From Lutibacter sp. B2 (GTDB lineage Bacteria; Bacillota; Clostridia; Peptostreptococcales; Thermotaleaceae): DNA of 64,000 nt. Of the stretch, positions 8,448-16,984 are shown piece after piece. Made by a program: the position numbers and the translations under genes. Every line of letters starts with the position of its first letter. The first letter of the stretch is position 1. The stretch is from contig JADPRS010000001.1 of assembly GCA_015686845.1 (NCBI GenBank), forward strand, positions 124,001 through 188,000, read 5' to 3'. A model generated the notes under the pieces. The model was not told where the DNA came from. It made no database searches and was given only the letters and a program-made list of their open reading frames with translations.

Positions 8448-9404
8448 ATGATAAAAAAAACATGTATTATTCTTATGATTTTCATTCTTTTATTTGCAGC
8501 TTATCTATTTAATATATTTTCTAATCACAATCAATATATATCTACATTTAAATCTTATGTCATTACACAAAAAAAAATTTCACAAGAGCTTTTAACTGAT
8601 TATTATAGTACCCATAAAAACATTCAGCAAAAGGCTAAACATTCAATTATATCTACCACTTTAAAAAATCTAGAATATGAGAAGTGGCTCCCCTACATGG
8701 ATTACATCGATATACTTGTTTATTTTTCAGATGTTCTACCAGGCAATGATCAAGAATTAATTGTAGCTCTAAATCTATCAAAAGACGTATCAGTAATTGC
8801 TATCTATACTAAAATCAATAACGAGTATATCTTTACTAATAAAATTGAGAACCTTTTGCCAATACAAAATATCACTTTTATTAAAATGCCTGAATTAAAT
8901 TATAATTCTTTAATTACTGACCAACTTTTAGATGAACGATTGGGGGCTTTTTATATAGAAGAATTTATAGAAATTTTCACTTATGTTGATACAGATTTTA
9001 AAAGTACTTGGAAAAAAACAAAATACTCTGATGAAATTTTTAATCTTGAATGGATAGACGCTGATGCCTCTCCTAAAGACTGGCTCAAAATAGTTAGTAA
9101 AAGTGATATTACCTTCAACGAAAAAGTTCCATTGACGATAGACGTTTCTACTCATATAACAAAATTTAAAGCAATCAGTACTAAATTTCCTTCACTAGAA
9201 GAATTCAAGATTATTGACCAAAAAAATGAGCAGGAAAAATTTTATTGGGATTCTAAAGATCAGAATTTCCTACCTATAAAAAACACTCAATCTTCCAATA
9301 TTGCACAAGATACAAATAACTTAATCCAAACTTTTCTTGGTTTAAAATCTAATACTTATCCTGTCCTTCCATACGAAAATCAATTTCAATCGAGTAGGAG
9401 GTAG
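8448..9404 (+). CDS. Uncharacterised membrane-anchored protein, 3' end altered by intron
   Basis: Protein of 318 residues with an N-terminal hydrophobic anchor (IKKTCIILMIFILLFAAYLFNIF) and a long extracytoplasmic part; family not recognised. The start is ATG 8448, with GAGGTGA at 8436-8442; the longer GTG-started frame is less likely. The last codons (from about 9390, reading SSRR then stop) are contributed by the 3' end of the group IIC intron inserted antisense at 9389. Joining the two flanks across the intron (9388 to 11305) keeps the frame open for Q-K-K-E-E-V-L-K-T-P-L-L-F-L-P and a stop at 11348-11350, so the pre-insertion product would have had a different tail and run through the terminator stem. 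Confidence 0.7.
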   Translation: MIKKTCIILMIFILLFAAYLFNIFSNHNQYISTFKSYVITQKKISQELLTDYYSTHKNIQQKAKHSIISTTLKNLEYEKWLPYMDYIDILVYFSDVLPGNDQELIVALNLSKDVSVIAIYTKINNEYIFTNKIENLLPIQNITFIKMPELNYNSLITDQLLDERLGAFYIEEFIEIFTYVDTDFKSTWKKTKYSDEIFNLEWIDADASPKDWLKIVSKSDITFNEKVPLTIDVSTHITKFKAISTKFPSLEEFKIIDQKNEQEKFYWDSKDQNFLPIKNTQSSNIAQDTNNLIQTFLGLKSNTYPVLPYENQFQSSRR

Positions 9405-9465
9405 ATGATTAATTCATCTACCGACCTCTCACACCACCAAGCATACCGTTCGGTACTTGGCGGTT
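9398..9465 (-). ncRNA. Group II intron domains V and VI
   Basis: Catalytic domain V (9433-9465) is a two-part stem-loop with a GAAC tetraloop. Domain VI (9398-9421) is a 9-bp stem that should carry the branch-point adenosine. They follow the end of the reverse-transcriptase gene in the expected order and spacing. Confidence 0.8.
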
Positions 9466-9467
9466 CA

Positions 9468-10883
9468 TTAAGACAATCTAATTTTCTTGTACTGTGAGGA
9501 TAAACTCTTAAAACCATGGTTAATCAATCTTTGATTAGTTATGGTTTTATTTAATATTGGACTATTGGATATTCTCCAATATCCTTTTTTTGTATTTGCA
9601 TATTCCCAGGCTTTCTGTTTTGGTACCCCTAATTTCTTTAGGTTTTTAAATCGTGTTTTGGTTTTCTTCCACGTTTTCCATATACAAGCTCTAAGGCGTC
9701 TGCGCATCCACTTATCAATTTCTTCTAGTTTATTCCCCATATCTGCTAATTTATAATAGTTCACCCAACCAGTTGTAATTTCTTTTAGTTTCTTAAGTCT
9801 AGAGTTAAAATTCATACTCACATTTCTATTTGTGATCTTTCTAATCTTTTCTTTAAGACGTTCATAACTTTTTTTATGCACTCTAAACCTAATACCACCT
9901 TTAGTGTAGTAAAAGCTATACCCTAGGAATTTTCTTTTTATAATAGATGACACTTCACTTTTTTCAGTATTTACCTTTAATCTCAACTTTTTCTTTAGAA
10001 ATTTTGTAATACTTGCAAGAACTCTCATTCCACTTCTTTTGCTTTTGACATAAATATTACTATCATCTGCATAGCGACAGAATTTATGTCCTCGATTTTC
10101 TAGTTCTTTGTCAAGTTCATCCAGTAAGATATTGCTCAACAATGGACTAAGTGGTCCACCTTGTGGTGTTCCATCTTCTGATTTTACAATCACACCATTT
10201 ATCATTATTCCTGAGTTGAGATATTTTCGTATTAGTTTTAATACTCTTGTATCTTTTATTTTTCGTGCTAGAAGTGCAATTAGTATATCGTGGTTAACAG
10301 TGTCAAAGGATTTTTCTAAATCCATGTCCACAACATATCTGTTTCCTTCATTAATATATTTCTGTGCTTGTTTTAACGCCATATGTGCACTTCTTTTCGG
10401 TCTAAATCCATAACTACTTTCAGAAAATTCATTGTCAAATATTTCATTTAATATTTGTGCTATAGCTTGTTGAATTAATCGGTCTACTACTGTTGGTATT
10501 CCTAGTAATCTTACTCCACTATTTGATTTTGGTATTTCTACTCGTCTAACGGGTTGTGGTTTGTATTTTCCACTTAACAGATTTGAAATCAAAGAAGAAA
10601 CATTTCCTTGTAGGTAAGTCAGAAGTTCATCTACTCTCATTCCATCAACTCCATGACTCCCCTTATTTTTCTTTACTCGTTTATATGCTTCGTAAAGATT
10701 TCTCTTACTTACAATTCTTTCGAGTAATTTTTCAGTACCTATTTCAGATTTGGCTTTCAGATTTGATAACGCCAATAAATCACTATACACTTCCTGTTTA
10801 TCTTGAGTTTCCAACTCTACTTCCACAGAATAGCCTTCTTCTGAAGTTTTCTGTATTCTATTCATGTTTATTGAGTGTACCAA
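9468..10883 (-). CDS. ltrA: Group II intron reverse transcriptase/maturase
   Basis: Intron-encoded protein of 471 residues that helps the intron splice and copies it into new sites. Reverse-transcriptase blocks are in order: NKGSHGVDGM, YKPQPVRRVEIPK, LGIPTVVDRLIQQAI, SSYGFRPKRSAHMAL, YVVDMDLEKSFDTVNHD, GTPQGGPLSPLLSNI and the catalytic FCRYADDSNIYV. A maturase X domain follows (GWVNYYKLADM). No HNH endonuclease domain is present, as in class C introns, and the sequence pattern is that of the GsI-IIC type enzymes. A TTG at 10883 is the likely start (GGGAG 10 bases upstream); ATG 10865 is an alternative. Confidence 0.95.
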   Translation of the reverse strand: MVHSINMNRIQKTSEEGYSVEVELETQDKQEVYSDLLALSNLKAKSEIGTEKLLERIVSKRNLYEAYKRVKKNKGSHGVDGMRVDELLTYLQGNVSSLISNLLSGKYKPQPVRRVEIPKSNSGVRLLGIPTVVDRLIQQAIAQILNEIFDNEFSESSYGFRPKRSAHMALKQAQKYINEGNRYVVDMDLEKSFDTVNHDILIALLARKIKDTRVLKLIRKYLNSGIMINGVIVKSEDGTPQGGPLSPLLSNILLDELDKELENRGHKFCRYADDSNIYVKSKRSGMRVLASITKFLKKKLRLKVNTEKSEVSSIIKRKFLGYSFYYTKGGIRFRVHKKSYERLKEKIRKITNRNVSMNFNSRLKKLKEITTGWVNYYKLADMGNKLEEIDKWMRRRLRACIWKTWKKTKTRFKNLKKLGVPKQKAWEYANTKKGYWRISNSPILNKTITNQRLINHGFKSLSSQYKKIRLS

Positions 10884-11304
10884 TCTTACTCATCTCCCTA
10901 ATGTTCAGTCCTTCCCATTTATTCTATAGTTTTAAATGGTACTATGACCTCTGCTGACTTCTGATAGTTCAACTATGCATTACTGCATAGGTTATCATTT
11001 AGATATATTATCTTTTGATGATGTATCTATCAGATCTCCCCAGGTAAGAACGTAATCTTTCATTCCATCTATCTGCCACATTTACTGCTATAGCTTTCGG
11101 GTGATACGGACTTTGTTTTGTTATGCAAACTCATCCAACTATACTCAGCCTCTTATGTGATTCGTGTTCCTCAGACCAGAATTTTGCCCTCCGACTTCCT
11201 TCAGATTCCACCTCACAGTGGACACCCTTGTCATTGGCTAACGTCTATATCACCTTCGACGCTCGGGACTTTCACCCTATAGATTACGCCCATGCTGAGC
11301 GCAC

Positions 11305-11340
11305 AAAAAAAGAAGAGGTGTTAAAAACACCTCTCCTTTT
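11305..11340 (-). terminator. Terminator hairpin used as group IIC intron target
   Basis: On the minus strand GAGAGGTGTTTTTAACACCTC forms a stem followed by TTCTTTTTTT and then immediately the intron 5' end. It is about 125 bases downstream of the 11465-12550 gene and probably terminates it. Confidence 0.8.
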
Positions 11341-11464
11341 TCTACCCTAATATACTCTTGGAAAATCACTTTACTAACCAATAGTAATTATAACTAAATA
11401 TCTAACATACTTCAATAGTAATTTTTTCCTTCCACTATATATTTTATTCATTTTTAAAAATATT

Positions 11465-12550
11465 TTATTGATCATATGATACTATAATTTTAATAATTTC
11501 TTCTCTTAAATGATCCGCCTTGTCAAAATTAATATTAGGAATATAAAAGCTTTCAAGAATGTCATGTTCTTTTTTAGCTCTGGATATATTCTTAACACCA
11601 GACTCTATTAATAAATTTACTAACTTTTCATCTTCTAGTAACGCTTCTTTATATTCTTTTAATAAGTCCCCATCCATCAAACCATTAAAATCTACTTTTT
11701 TATAATTCTTATCCTCATATTTTTTACTCGTAGTAAATGTAATATTCAAACTTGGAATTACTATTGTTTCAATATTCTTCTCATCTAAAGGTTCATAATA
11801 TACCTCTACATCAAAACCTTTCTTAACGGATTCACTAACAATTCCATTCATCAAATTTGAAATTCCAGTTACATAAGTTCCATCAACATAATATACTTCA
11901 CTACTACTGCCAATGATACTCTCATAATAATCCGTTAATCCATTTGGCGTCAATGCACTTCCAAATAAATGTCTAACCTTACCTTCTTTTTTGATTTCAT
12001 TATGGTTATTGAATATCTCTCTCTTTAATCCTTCTACCATTGTGTTAAATTTTTGTTTATCTAGTGCTTCCTCATATACAACCTCCATATCATCTCTCAG
12101 CGATTTTGCTGCTGCAAAAAAGCGATAAGCCCTTTTAAAAAGTTTTCCTATTTTTGTAGTAGATGTAATAATCTCATCTTTATTTTTTTCCATAGCATCT
12201 CTATCCCAAAACGCTCCAAAATTAAGTATCTCATCAACTGCTCCTGGATATTTAGGATCTACTATATGTGGCGATGTTCCATCCATCATGGCTATTTTTA
12301 ATTTAGGAATAACCACTCCATCTAAAGAATTATTGTCCGATGAACATTGATGAAACTCAACATCATATCCTAACTCTGCCATTTTATATCCTATTTTTTT
12401 CATAAAATAAGATTTACCTACTCCTGGTCCGCCCTTAATCACAAATATGCGATTGGCCTCTGCCCCTATAATATTATCATAATATGAAAAAAATCCTTTT
12501 GCTGTATTCCCTCCCGGAAAAACTTGCTTAATATATCCTTTTCTATTCAT
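11465..12550 (-). CDS. Duplicated P-loop protein (PRK06851-like)
   Basis: 361-residue predicted ATP- or GTP-binding protein found in endospore formers; role unknown. The N-terminal half starts with FPGGNTAKGFFSYYDNII, followed by the Walker A motif IKGGPGVGKSYFMKKI. The C-terminal half repeats the layout, with FGSALTPNGLTDYYESII followed by VYYVDGTYVTGISNLMNGI, so the protein is an internal duplication whose second nucleotide site has lost the GxxxxGKS residues. A strong AAAGGAG ribosome binding site precedes the ATG. It is a single-gene unit ending at the hairpin next to the group IIC intron. Confidence 0.8.
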   Translation of the reverse strand: MNRKGYIKQVFPGGNTAKGFFSYYDNIIGAEANRIFVIKGGPGVGKSYFMKKIGYKMAELGYDVEFHQCSSDNNSLDGVVIPKLKIAMMDGTSPHIVDPKYPGAVDEILNFGAFWDRDAMEKNKDEIITSTTKIGKLFKRAYRFFAAAKSLRDDMEVVYEEALDKQKFNTMVEGLKREIFNNHNEIKKEGKVRHLFGSALTPNGLTDYYESIIGSSSEVYYVDGTYVTGISNLMNGIVSESVKKGFDVEVYYEPLDEKNIETIVIPSLNITFTTSKKYEDKNYKKVDFNGLMDGDLLKEYKEALLEDEKLVNLLIESGVKNISRAKKEHDILESFYIPNINFDKADHLREEIIKIIVSYDQ

Positions 12551-12868
12551 TTTTATTTTCTGCTCCTTTCTAATTACTTTCTTCTATCCTTCCATATATA
12601 TGATTATTTATAGCATTTGTGCATGTCCTTTTCTTTTAAAATACACGCAATAGTCTTAGAAAAGCAAAAGTTATAAATTTAACAAAAGAAAACGATAACA
12701 AGTTTGAATTTTCAGATAAATGAATGATCGCCTCCTGCATTGCCTAAAATATTGAAAAATAAAAATCATTTTATTGTTTTTTTGTAGGTTTTTGATTTTT
12801 ATTGTATCATTATGTATATACTAAGTTTAACAATTTCAACAAAATAATTTAAACAGGAGGTAGTTTAT
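12551..12868. other. Intergenic region between divergent genes
   Basis: 318 AT-rich bases between the P-loop gene and gltS. I see only the ribosome binding sites at both edges and a candidate gltS promoter (12792-12820); no structured leader or small reading frame with a ribosome binding site. Confidence 0.5.
12792..12820 (+). promoter_or_regulatory. Candidate promoter of gltS
   Basis: TTGATT (12792-12797) and TATATA (12815-12820) with a 17-base spacer, about 50 bases before the gltS start. Confidence 0.45.
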
Positions 12869-14065
12869 ATGTTATTAGAATTAGACATGATTCAAGCCAT
12901 CGCTCTTGCTGTAGTAGTTTTATTAGTAGGACAAATGGTACGTAAGAAGGTAGATTTCTTAGAAAAATTTTGTATCCCAGCACCTGTTATCGGTGGACTT
13001 ATTTTCGCTATTCTTGCATTAATATTAAAAGTAACTGGTGTGTTAGAACTTAATATGGATGCAACTCTTAAAGGTGTATTAATGACAGCGTTCTTTACAA
13101 CAGTTGGATTTACAGCTAGTTTCAAATTATTAAAAAAAGGTGGAGCTCAAGTTTTTATGTTTCTTGGAATAGCTACAATATTAGTTATTCTTCAAAACGT
13201 TGTAGGATTTAGTCTTGCAAAAGTATTTGGGTTAAATGAACTTCTTGGTTTAGCAACAGGTTCTACACCTATGACTGGTGGTCACGGAACATCTGGTGCA
13301 TTTGCTCCTTTATTTGAGAAAGCTGGAGCTACTGGTGCTACAACTGTAGCAATGGCTTCTGCAACATTCGGTTTAATTTGTGGTAGTATGATAGGTGGTC
13401 CTATTGCAAAGAAATTAATTGACAAGCACAATCTTACAGCTAAAGATTCTTCAAAAGCAAATACTGGAAATGTAGAAGAATTAGAAGTAGAAACTTCTAA
13501 CGAACTTATTCCTACTAACTTCTCTGCAGCTGCAATGCAAATTATCATTGCAATGGGAATAGGTACACTTTTATCAAGCTTACTACAAAAAACAGGTATG
13601 ACTTTCCCAGCATACATCGGAGCAATGTTTGCCGCTGCGATTATGAGAAATATATCTGATGTATCTGACTCATTTACGATTGTTAATAAAGAAATCGATA
13701 TCTTAGGAAATATTTCTTTATCACTTTTCTTAGCAATGGCATTAATGGGACTAAAATTATGGCAATTAGCTGATTTAGCAGTTCCTATGATCGTAATGTT
13801 ATTTGCACAAACTGCACTAATGGCATGCTTTGCATACTTCGTAACATTCAACCTTATGGGTAGAGATTACACAGCTGCAGTTTTAGCTGGAGGTCACTGT
13901 GGATTCGGTATGGGTGCTACACCAAATGCAATCGCAAACATGGAAGCAATCGCAGGGAAATATGGTCCAGCACCAACTGCATTCTTCGTAATCCCTCTAG
14001 TAGGAAGTTTGTTCATAGATTTCTTCAACGCAGGAATCATTACATTCTTCATGAACTTAGTATAA
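12869..14065 (+). CDS. gltS: Sodium/glutamate symporter
   Basis: GltS-family carrier that takes up glutamate with sodium. The 398 residues form about ten to twelve membrane helices. Family marks include the start ELDMIQAIALAVVVLLVGQMVR, the loop GSTPMTGGHGTSGAFAPLFEKAGA and, in the second half, GGHCGFGMGATPNAIANM, the paired re-entrant glycine-rich motifs. The length is normal and the gene intact. AGGAGGTAG precedes the ATG at 12869. It is a monocistronic unit closed by a strong UUCG-loop terminator. Sodium coupling fits with the NSS transporter further right. Confidence 0.94.
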   Translation: MLLELDMIQAIALAVVVLLVGQMVRKKVDFLEKFCIPAPVIGGLIFAILALILKVTGVLELNMDATLKGVLMTAFFTTVGFTASFKLLKKGGAQVFMFLGIATILVILQNVVGFSLAKVFGLNELLGLATGSTPMTGGHGTSGAFAPLFEKAGATGATTVAMASATFGLICGSMIGGPIAKKLIDKHNLTAKDSSKANTGNVEELEVETSNELIPTNFSAAAMQIIIAMGIGTLLSSLLQKTGMTFPAYIGAMFAAAIMRNISDVSDSFTIVNKEIDILGNISLSLFLAMALMGLKLWQLADLAVPMIVMLFAQTALMACFAYFVTFNLMGRDYTAAVLAGGHCGFGMGATPNAIANMEAIAGKYGPAPTAFFVIPLVGSLFIDFFNAGIITFFMNLV

Positions 14066-14067
14066 AT

Positions 14068-14104
14068 AAAAAAAACACATACTTCGGTATGTGTTTTTTT
14101 TATT
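14068..14104 (+). terminator. Terminator after gltS
   Basis: AAAAACACATAC and GTATGTGTTTTT close a TTCG tetraloop, followed by a T run. Confidence 0.92.
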
Positions 14105-14174
14105 TATATAATCACTTTATTATTTACAGTATGCTTTAATCTTACTATGGAAATACTATTTTAGAGGTGATTAT

Positions 14175-15161
14175 ATGAAAATCATAAAAAAGACTATGAT
14201 TTTATTTATGATATTTTGTTTGCTTTTAAGTAGTGCCGGATGTACCAAATCTCAGAAAAAGCCGTCAAAAGAAGATGCAAACAGTAAAAAAGCTATGCCA
14301 GAGGTAATTAAATCTATCGAAAAAGATATACTTTTAGTTATGCAACAAGTTGACTTAACTCTTTATTTTAATAGATCTATTGAACAAAAAAAACAACTTG
14401 AAAAAGAAATGCTAGAAATGAAAAAAATATTAAAAGATGAGAAATCTAGTGGTGAAAAACCAAAAGAAGAAAGTAGCAATACAGGTGAAGATAAAGAATC
14501 CCAAAAGGAAGATGTATCAAAAAAGGAACCGAATCCTTTAATGTTTCCAGAAATGGTCCTACAAGATATCTTAAAAAACGAAAAAGTTTTACCAGAAGAT
14601 AACGAATCAACAAAAGCTCCTACAGATATAAATGAGACATGGAAAAAAATTAATACTACCATCATTTCAATTCACAATAAATTTAATATATTAGAGCCTC
14701 TGATTATTGAAAAGAATGCAGGTTCTTTAGCCATTACAAAATTCAAGGACACACTTGATCAATTAACAAACTATGTATTAGAAAAAAAATATTTTGAGAC
14801 CATTACACTGGCTAATCAGCTAACGTTATATTTACCTGAATTTATGGCTCACTTTGAAACGAAAATTCCACCTACAGCCTATACACTCAAATTTTATACA
14901 CGGGATATCGTTTTAAAATCCTCTAAAAATGACTACAAAAGTGCTAACAATAATATAAACGAGCTCATACAAAAAAGTAAGGTTCTAAAATCTTTTTTAA
15001 CAAACAAAAATTCCAAACCTATCATTGAGAAATTTGATGCAGCTTTAGTTAATTTTCAAAATGCAGTAAAAAAACATGATATTAATCTTATTAAAATAAA
15101 TGCAGCCATTGTTATGAAAAACATTGTAATCATTTCAAAAGAAATAGAAAGCAAAATATAA
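14175..15161 (+). CDS. Uncharacterised lipoprotein
   Basis: 328-residue secreted lipoprotein: a basic N-terminus (MKIIKKTMILFMIFCLLLSS) is followed by the lipobox SAGC, so cysteine at about residue 23 would be lipidated. Residues 85-125 are a low-complexity linker rich in E, K, S and N. The rest is helical and reads as a bundle (TLDQLTNYVLEKKYFETITLANQLTLYLPEFMAHF, then further helices), possibly a sensor or scaffold. Not recognised as a named family. A GAGGTGA ribosome binding site precedes the ATG, and a terminator follows. Confidence 0.8.
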   Translation: MKIIKKTMILFMIFCLLLSSAGCTKSQKKPSKEDANSKKAMPEVIKSIEKDILLVMQQVDLTLYFNRSIEQKKQLEKEMLEMKKILKDEKSSGEKPKEESSNTGEDKESQKEDVSKKEPNPLMFPEMVLQDILKNEKVLPEDNESTKAPTDINETWKKINTTIISIHNKFNILEPLIIEKNAGSLAITKFKDTLDQLTNYVLEKKYFETITLANQLTLYLPEFMAHFETKIPPTAYTLKFYTRDIVLKSSKNDYKSANNNINELIQKSKVLKSFLTNKNSKPIIEKFDAALVNFQNAVKKHDINLIKINAAIVMKNIVIISKEIESKI

Positions 15162-15190
15162 AAGCATCATACTTATGATGCTTTTATATT
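15160..15190. terminator. Bidirectional terminator, lipoprotein gene and nadE
   Basis: AAAAGCATCATA and TATGATGCTTTT pair perfectly around 2 bases, with T/A runs on both strands between the convergent genes. Confidence 0.85.
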
Positions 15191-15194
15191 TTGC

Positions 15195-15947
15195 TTATTT
15201 TTCTGGTTTTGGTGGCATATTTCTCTTGTGTTCAGATCTTTTATGTAAGCTTTCAATAATTTCTCTATCCCTTTGCGGAATGTCTTTTCCTTCTAATAAG
15301 TCATCTACCATGTCATAGGTTGTACCCATTTCTTTTTCATCTGTCTGTCCTTCCCAAAGTCCTGCTGATGGTGGACGATTTATTATACTTTGCGGTACCC
15401 CAAGGTATCTTGACCATTCATATACTTCCCTTTTTGTTAGATTTGCAATTGGTAAAATATCTACTCCACCATCTCCATATTTAGTATAATATCCTGTGTG
15501 AACCTCAGCTGCATTATCTGTCCCTACAACTAAATAATTTAATGTATTTGCAATGGTATAGATCGTACTCATTCTGAGCCTAGCTCTTAAATTGGCATCA
15601 CTCAATCTTGGAATGGAATCACCATCTACTAACTCTTTATCTTTCATTTTATCAATAACAGTTGTAAATAATTGATCATGAACATGGCTTAACTCCACTT
15701 CAACATATTCAATATTACATCCTTCAACTACTTTTAAAGCGTCTGCTTTATCTTCTTCATGACTCTTACAAGGTAAAATGACACCAGCAGAATTGCTTGG
15801 AAATGCTTCCTTAATAAGATAAGCAACCAATGCTGAATCTATTCCTCCTGAAATACCTACAACTAAGCCTTTCGTTTTAGACTCTTGCACTTTATTCCTT
15901 AGCCAACTTACTACTTCATTAATTTGTTCTCTTATGTTTTTATTCAT
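15195..15947 (-). CDS. nadE: NH3-dependent NAD+ synthetase
   Basis: Converts nicotinate adenine dinucleotide to NAD+ with ATP and ammonia. The 250-residue product is the short, ammonia-only form without a glutaminase domain. The PP-loop SGGIDSALVAYL lies near residue 35; GTDNAAEVHTGYYTKYGDGGVDILPIANLTK, typical of NadE, lies in the middle. It lies 32 bases behind cysK on the same strand and may share the cysK promoter. Confidence 0.94.
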   Translation of the reverse strand: MNKNIREQINEVVSWLRNKVQESKTKGLVVGISGGIDSALVAYLIKEAFPSNSAGVILPCKSHEEDKADALKVVEGCNIEYVEVELSHVHDQLFTTVIDKMKDKELVDGDSIPRLSDANLRARLRMSTIYTIANTLNYLVVGTDNAAEVHTGYYTKYGDGGVDILPIANLTKREVYEWSRYLGVPQSIINRPPSAGLWEGQTDEKEMGTTYDMVDDLLEGKDIPQRDREIIESLHKRSEHKRNMPPKPEK

Positions 15948-15979
15948 GCATATTCTTTCCCTTCTTAAAAAATTATATA

Positions 15980-16903
15980 TTATTTAAAGTCAAATAAAGA
16001 TGTACTTAAATATCTTTCTCCACAATCAGGGACAATCACAACAATTTCTTTTCCTTTTCCTAATTCTTTTGCTTTTTTTATAGCAGCATAAATTGCAGCT
16101 CCTGATGAAATACCTACAAGCACCCCTTCTTTTATTGCAACCTCACGTGCGATTTGCATTGCATCTTCATCTTCTACTTGTACGATTTCATCAATCACTT
16201 TTGTATTTAATATTTCAGGAATAAATCCTGCTCCAATTCCTTGAATACCATGAGCTCCTGCTGGCTTCCCTGAAAGTACAGCAGATTTTTTAGGTTCAAC
16301 TGCAACGACTTTTACATCTTCTATTTTATTTTTTAAAGTTTCACCAATACCAGTTATTGTACCACCCGTTCCTACTGCCGATATAACCATATCTATTTTT
16401 CCATTCATTTGGTCTAGTATTTCAATAGCAGTGGTATTTCTATGTGCTTGTGGATTTGCTAGATTTTCAAATTGCTGAGGCATAAAATAAACTGGATTTT
16501 CCTTGATCATTTGGGTAGCTTTATTTATGGCCCCCTTCATCCCTAATGCACCCTCAGTAAGCACGATCTCTGCACCAAAAGCTTTTACCAATTTTCTTCT
16601 CTCAATACTCATGGTTTCTGGCATAACTAATATTACTTTGTATCCCTTTGCAGCACCAATCATAGCAAGACCAATTCCAGTATTGCCGCTTGTTGGTTCA
16701 ACAATAACTGAACCTTTTTTTAAAATCCCTTGTTTTTCAGCTTCTTCAATCATGCTTAATGCAACTCTATCTTTAATACTGCTTCCAGGATTAAAAAATT
16801 CTAATTTCAAATATACATTCGCATCTTCTTCTGTTAAAAATTCATTCAACCTTACCATAGGTGTATTTCCAATTAATTCAACAATATTATTTGCTACCTT
16901 CAT
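15980..16903 (-). CDS. cysK: Cysteine synthase (O-acetylserine sulfhydrylase)
   Basis: Pyridoxal-phosphate enzyme making cysteine from O-acetylserine and sulfide. The 307 residues carry the PLP lysine in NPGSSIKDRVALSM, the substrate loop PTSGNTGIG, the phosphate-binding GTGGTITGIG and PDCGERYLST near the end. Length and order are normal for CysK. It lies upstream of nadE on the same strand, with a good promoter at 16949-16977. No T-box or other cysteine-responsive leader is visible in the short upstream region. Confidence 0.95.
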   Translation of the reverse strand: MKVANNIVELIGNTPMVRLNEFLTEEDANVYLKLEFFNPGSSIKDRVALSMIEEAEKQGILKKGSVIVEPTSGNTGIGLAMIGAAKGYKVILVMPETMSIERRKLVKAFGAEIVLTEGALGMKGAINKATQMIKENPVYFMPQQFENLANPQAHRNTTAIEILDQMNGKIDMVISAVGTGGTITGIGETLKNKIEDVKVVAVEPKKSAVLSGKPAGAHGIQGIGAGFIPEILNTKVIDEIVQVEDEDAMQIAREVAIKEGVLVGISSGAAIYAAIKKAKELGKGKEIVVIVPDCGERYLSTSLFDFK

Positions 16904-16948
16904 AGTTATCCCTCAATTCATAGTTTTCTTATCGGAATTCACGGGTTT

Positions 16949-16977
16949 ATTTTATTACATTTTTTTCAATATGTCAA
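16949..16977 (-). promoter_or_regulatory. Sigma-A promoter of cysK-nadE
   Basis: On the minus strand TTGACA (16972-16977) and TAAAAT (16949-16954) are 17 bases apart, directly downstream of the preceding gene and about 45 bases before the cysK start. Confidence 0.75.
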
Positions 16978-16984
16978 TAATTTT

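Larger units (their letters stand above)
9389..11304 (-). mobile_element. Group IIC intron, full length
   Basis: Retroelement of about 1.9 kb on the minus strand. The 5' end reads GTGCGCTCAGCATGGG (from 11304 downward), the standard GTGCG start. About 400 bases of ribozyme domains I-III come next, then the reverse-transcriptase gene, then domain V (9433-9465, stem CCGCCAAG/CTTGGTGG with a GAAC loop) and domain VI (9398-9421, GGTAGATGA/TCATCTACC), ending CTACTCGAT at 9389. The 5' exon is a terminator hairpin and T run, the typical target of class C introns. Both ends and the protein are intact, so it may still be active. Exact splice junctions are inferred to within a base or two. Confidence 0.9.

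Noticed and set aside
11123-11350. 75-codon open frame inside the intron's 5' region
   Set aside because: It lies antisense in the ribozyme domains and lacks a ribosome binding site; only its last codons (11305-11350) are relevant, as the former tail of the 8448-9404 gene.
13282-13851. Long antisense frame within gltS (189 codons)
   Set aside because: Shadow of a membrane-protein gene with skewed codon use; no ribosome binding site and no recognisable protein.
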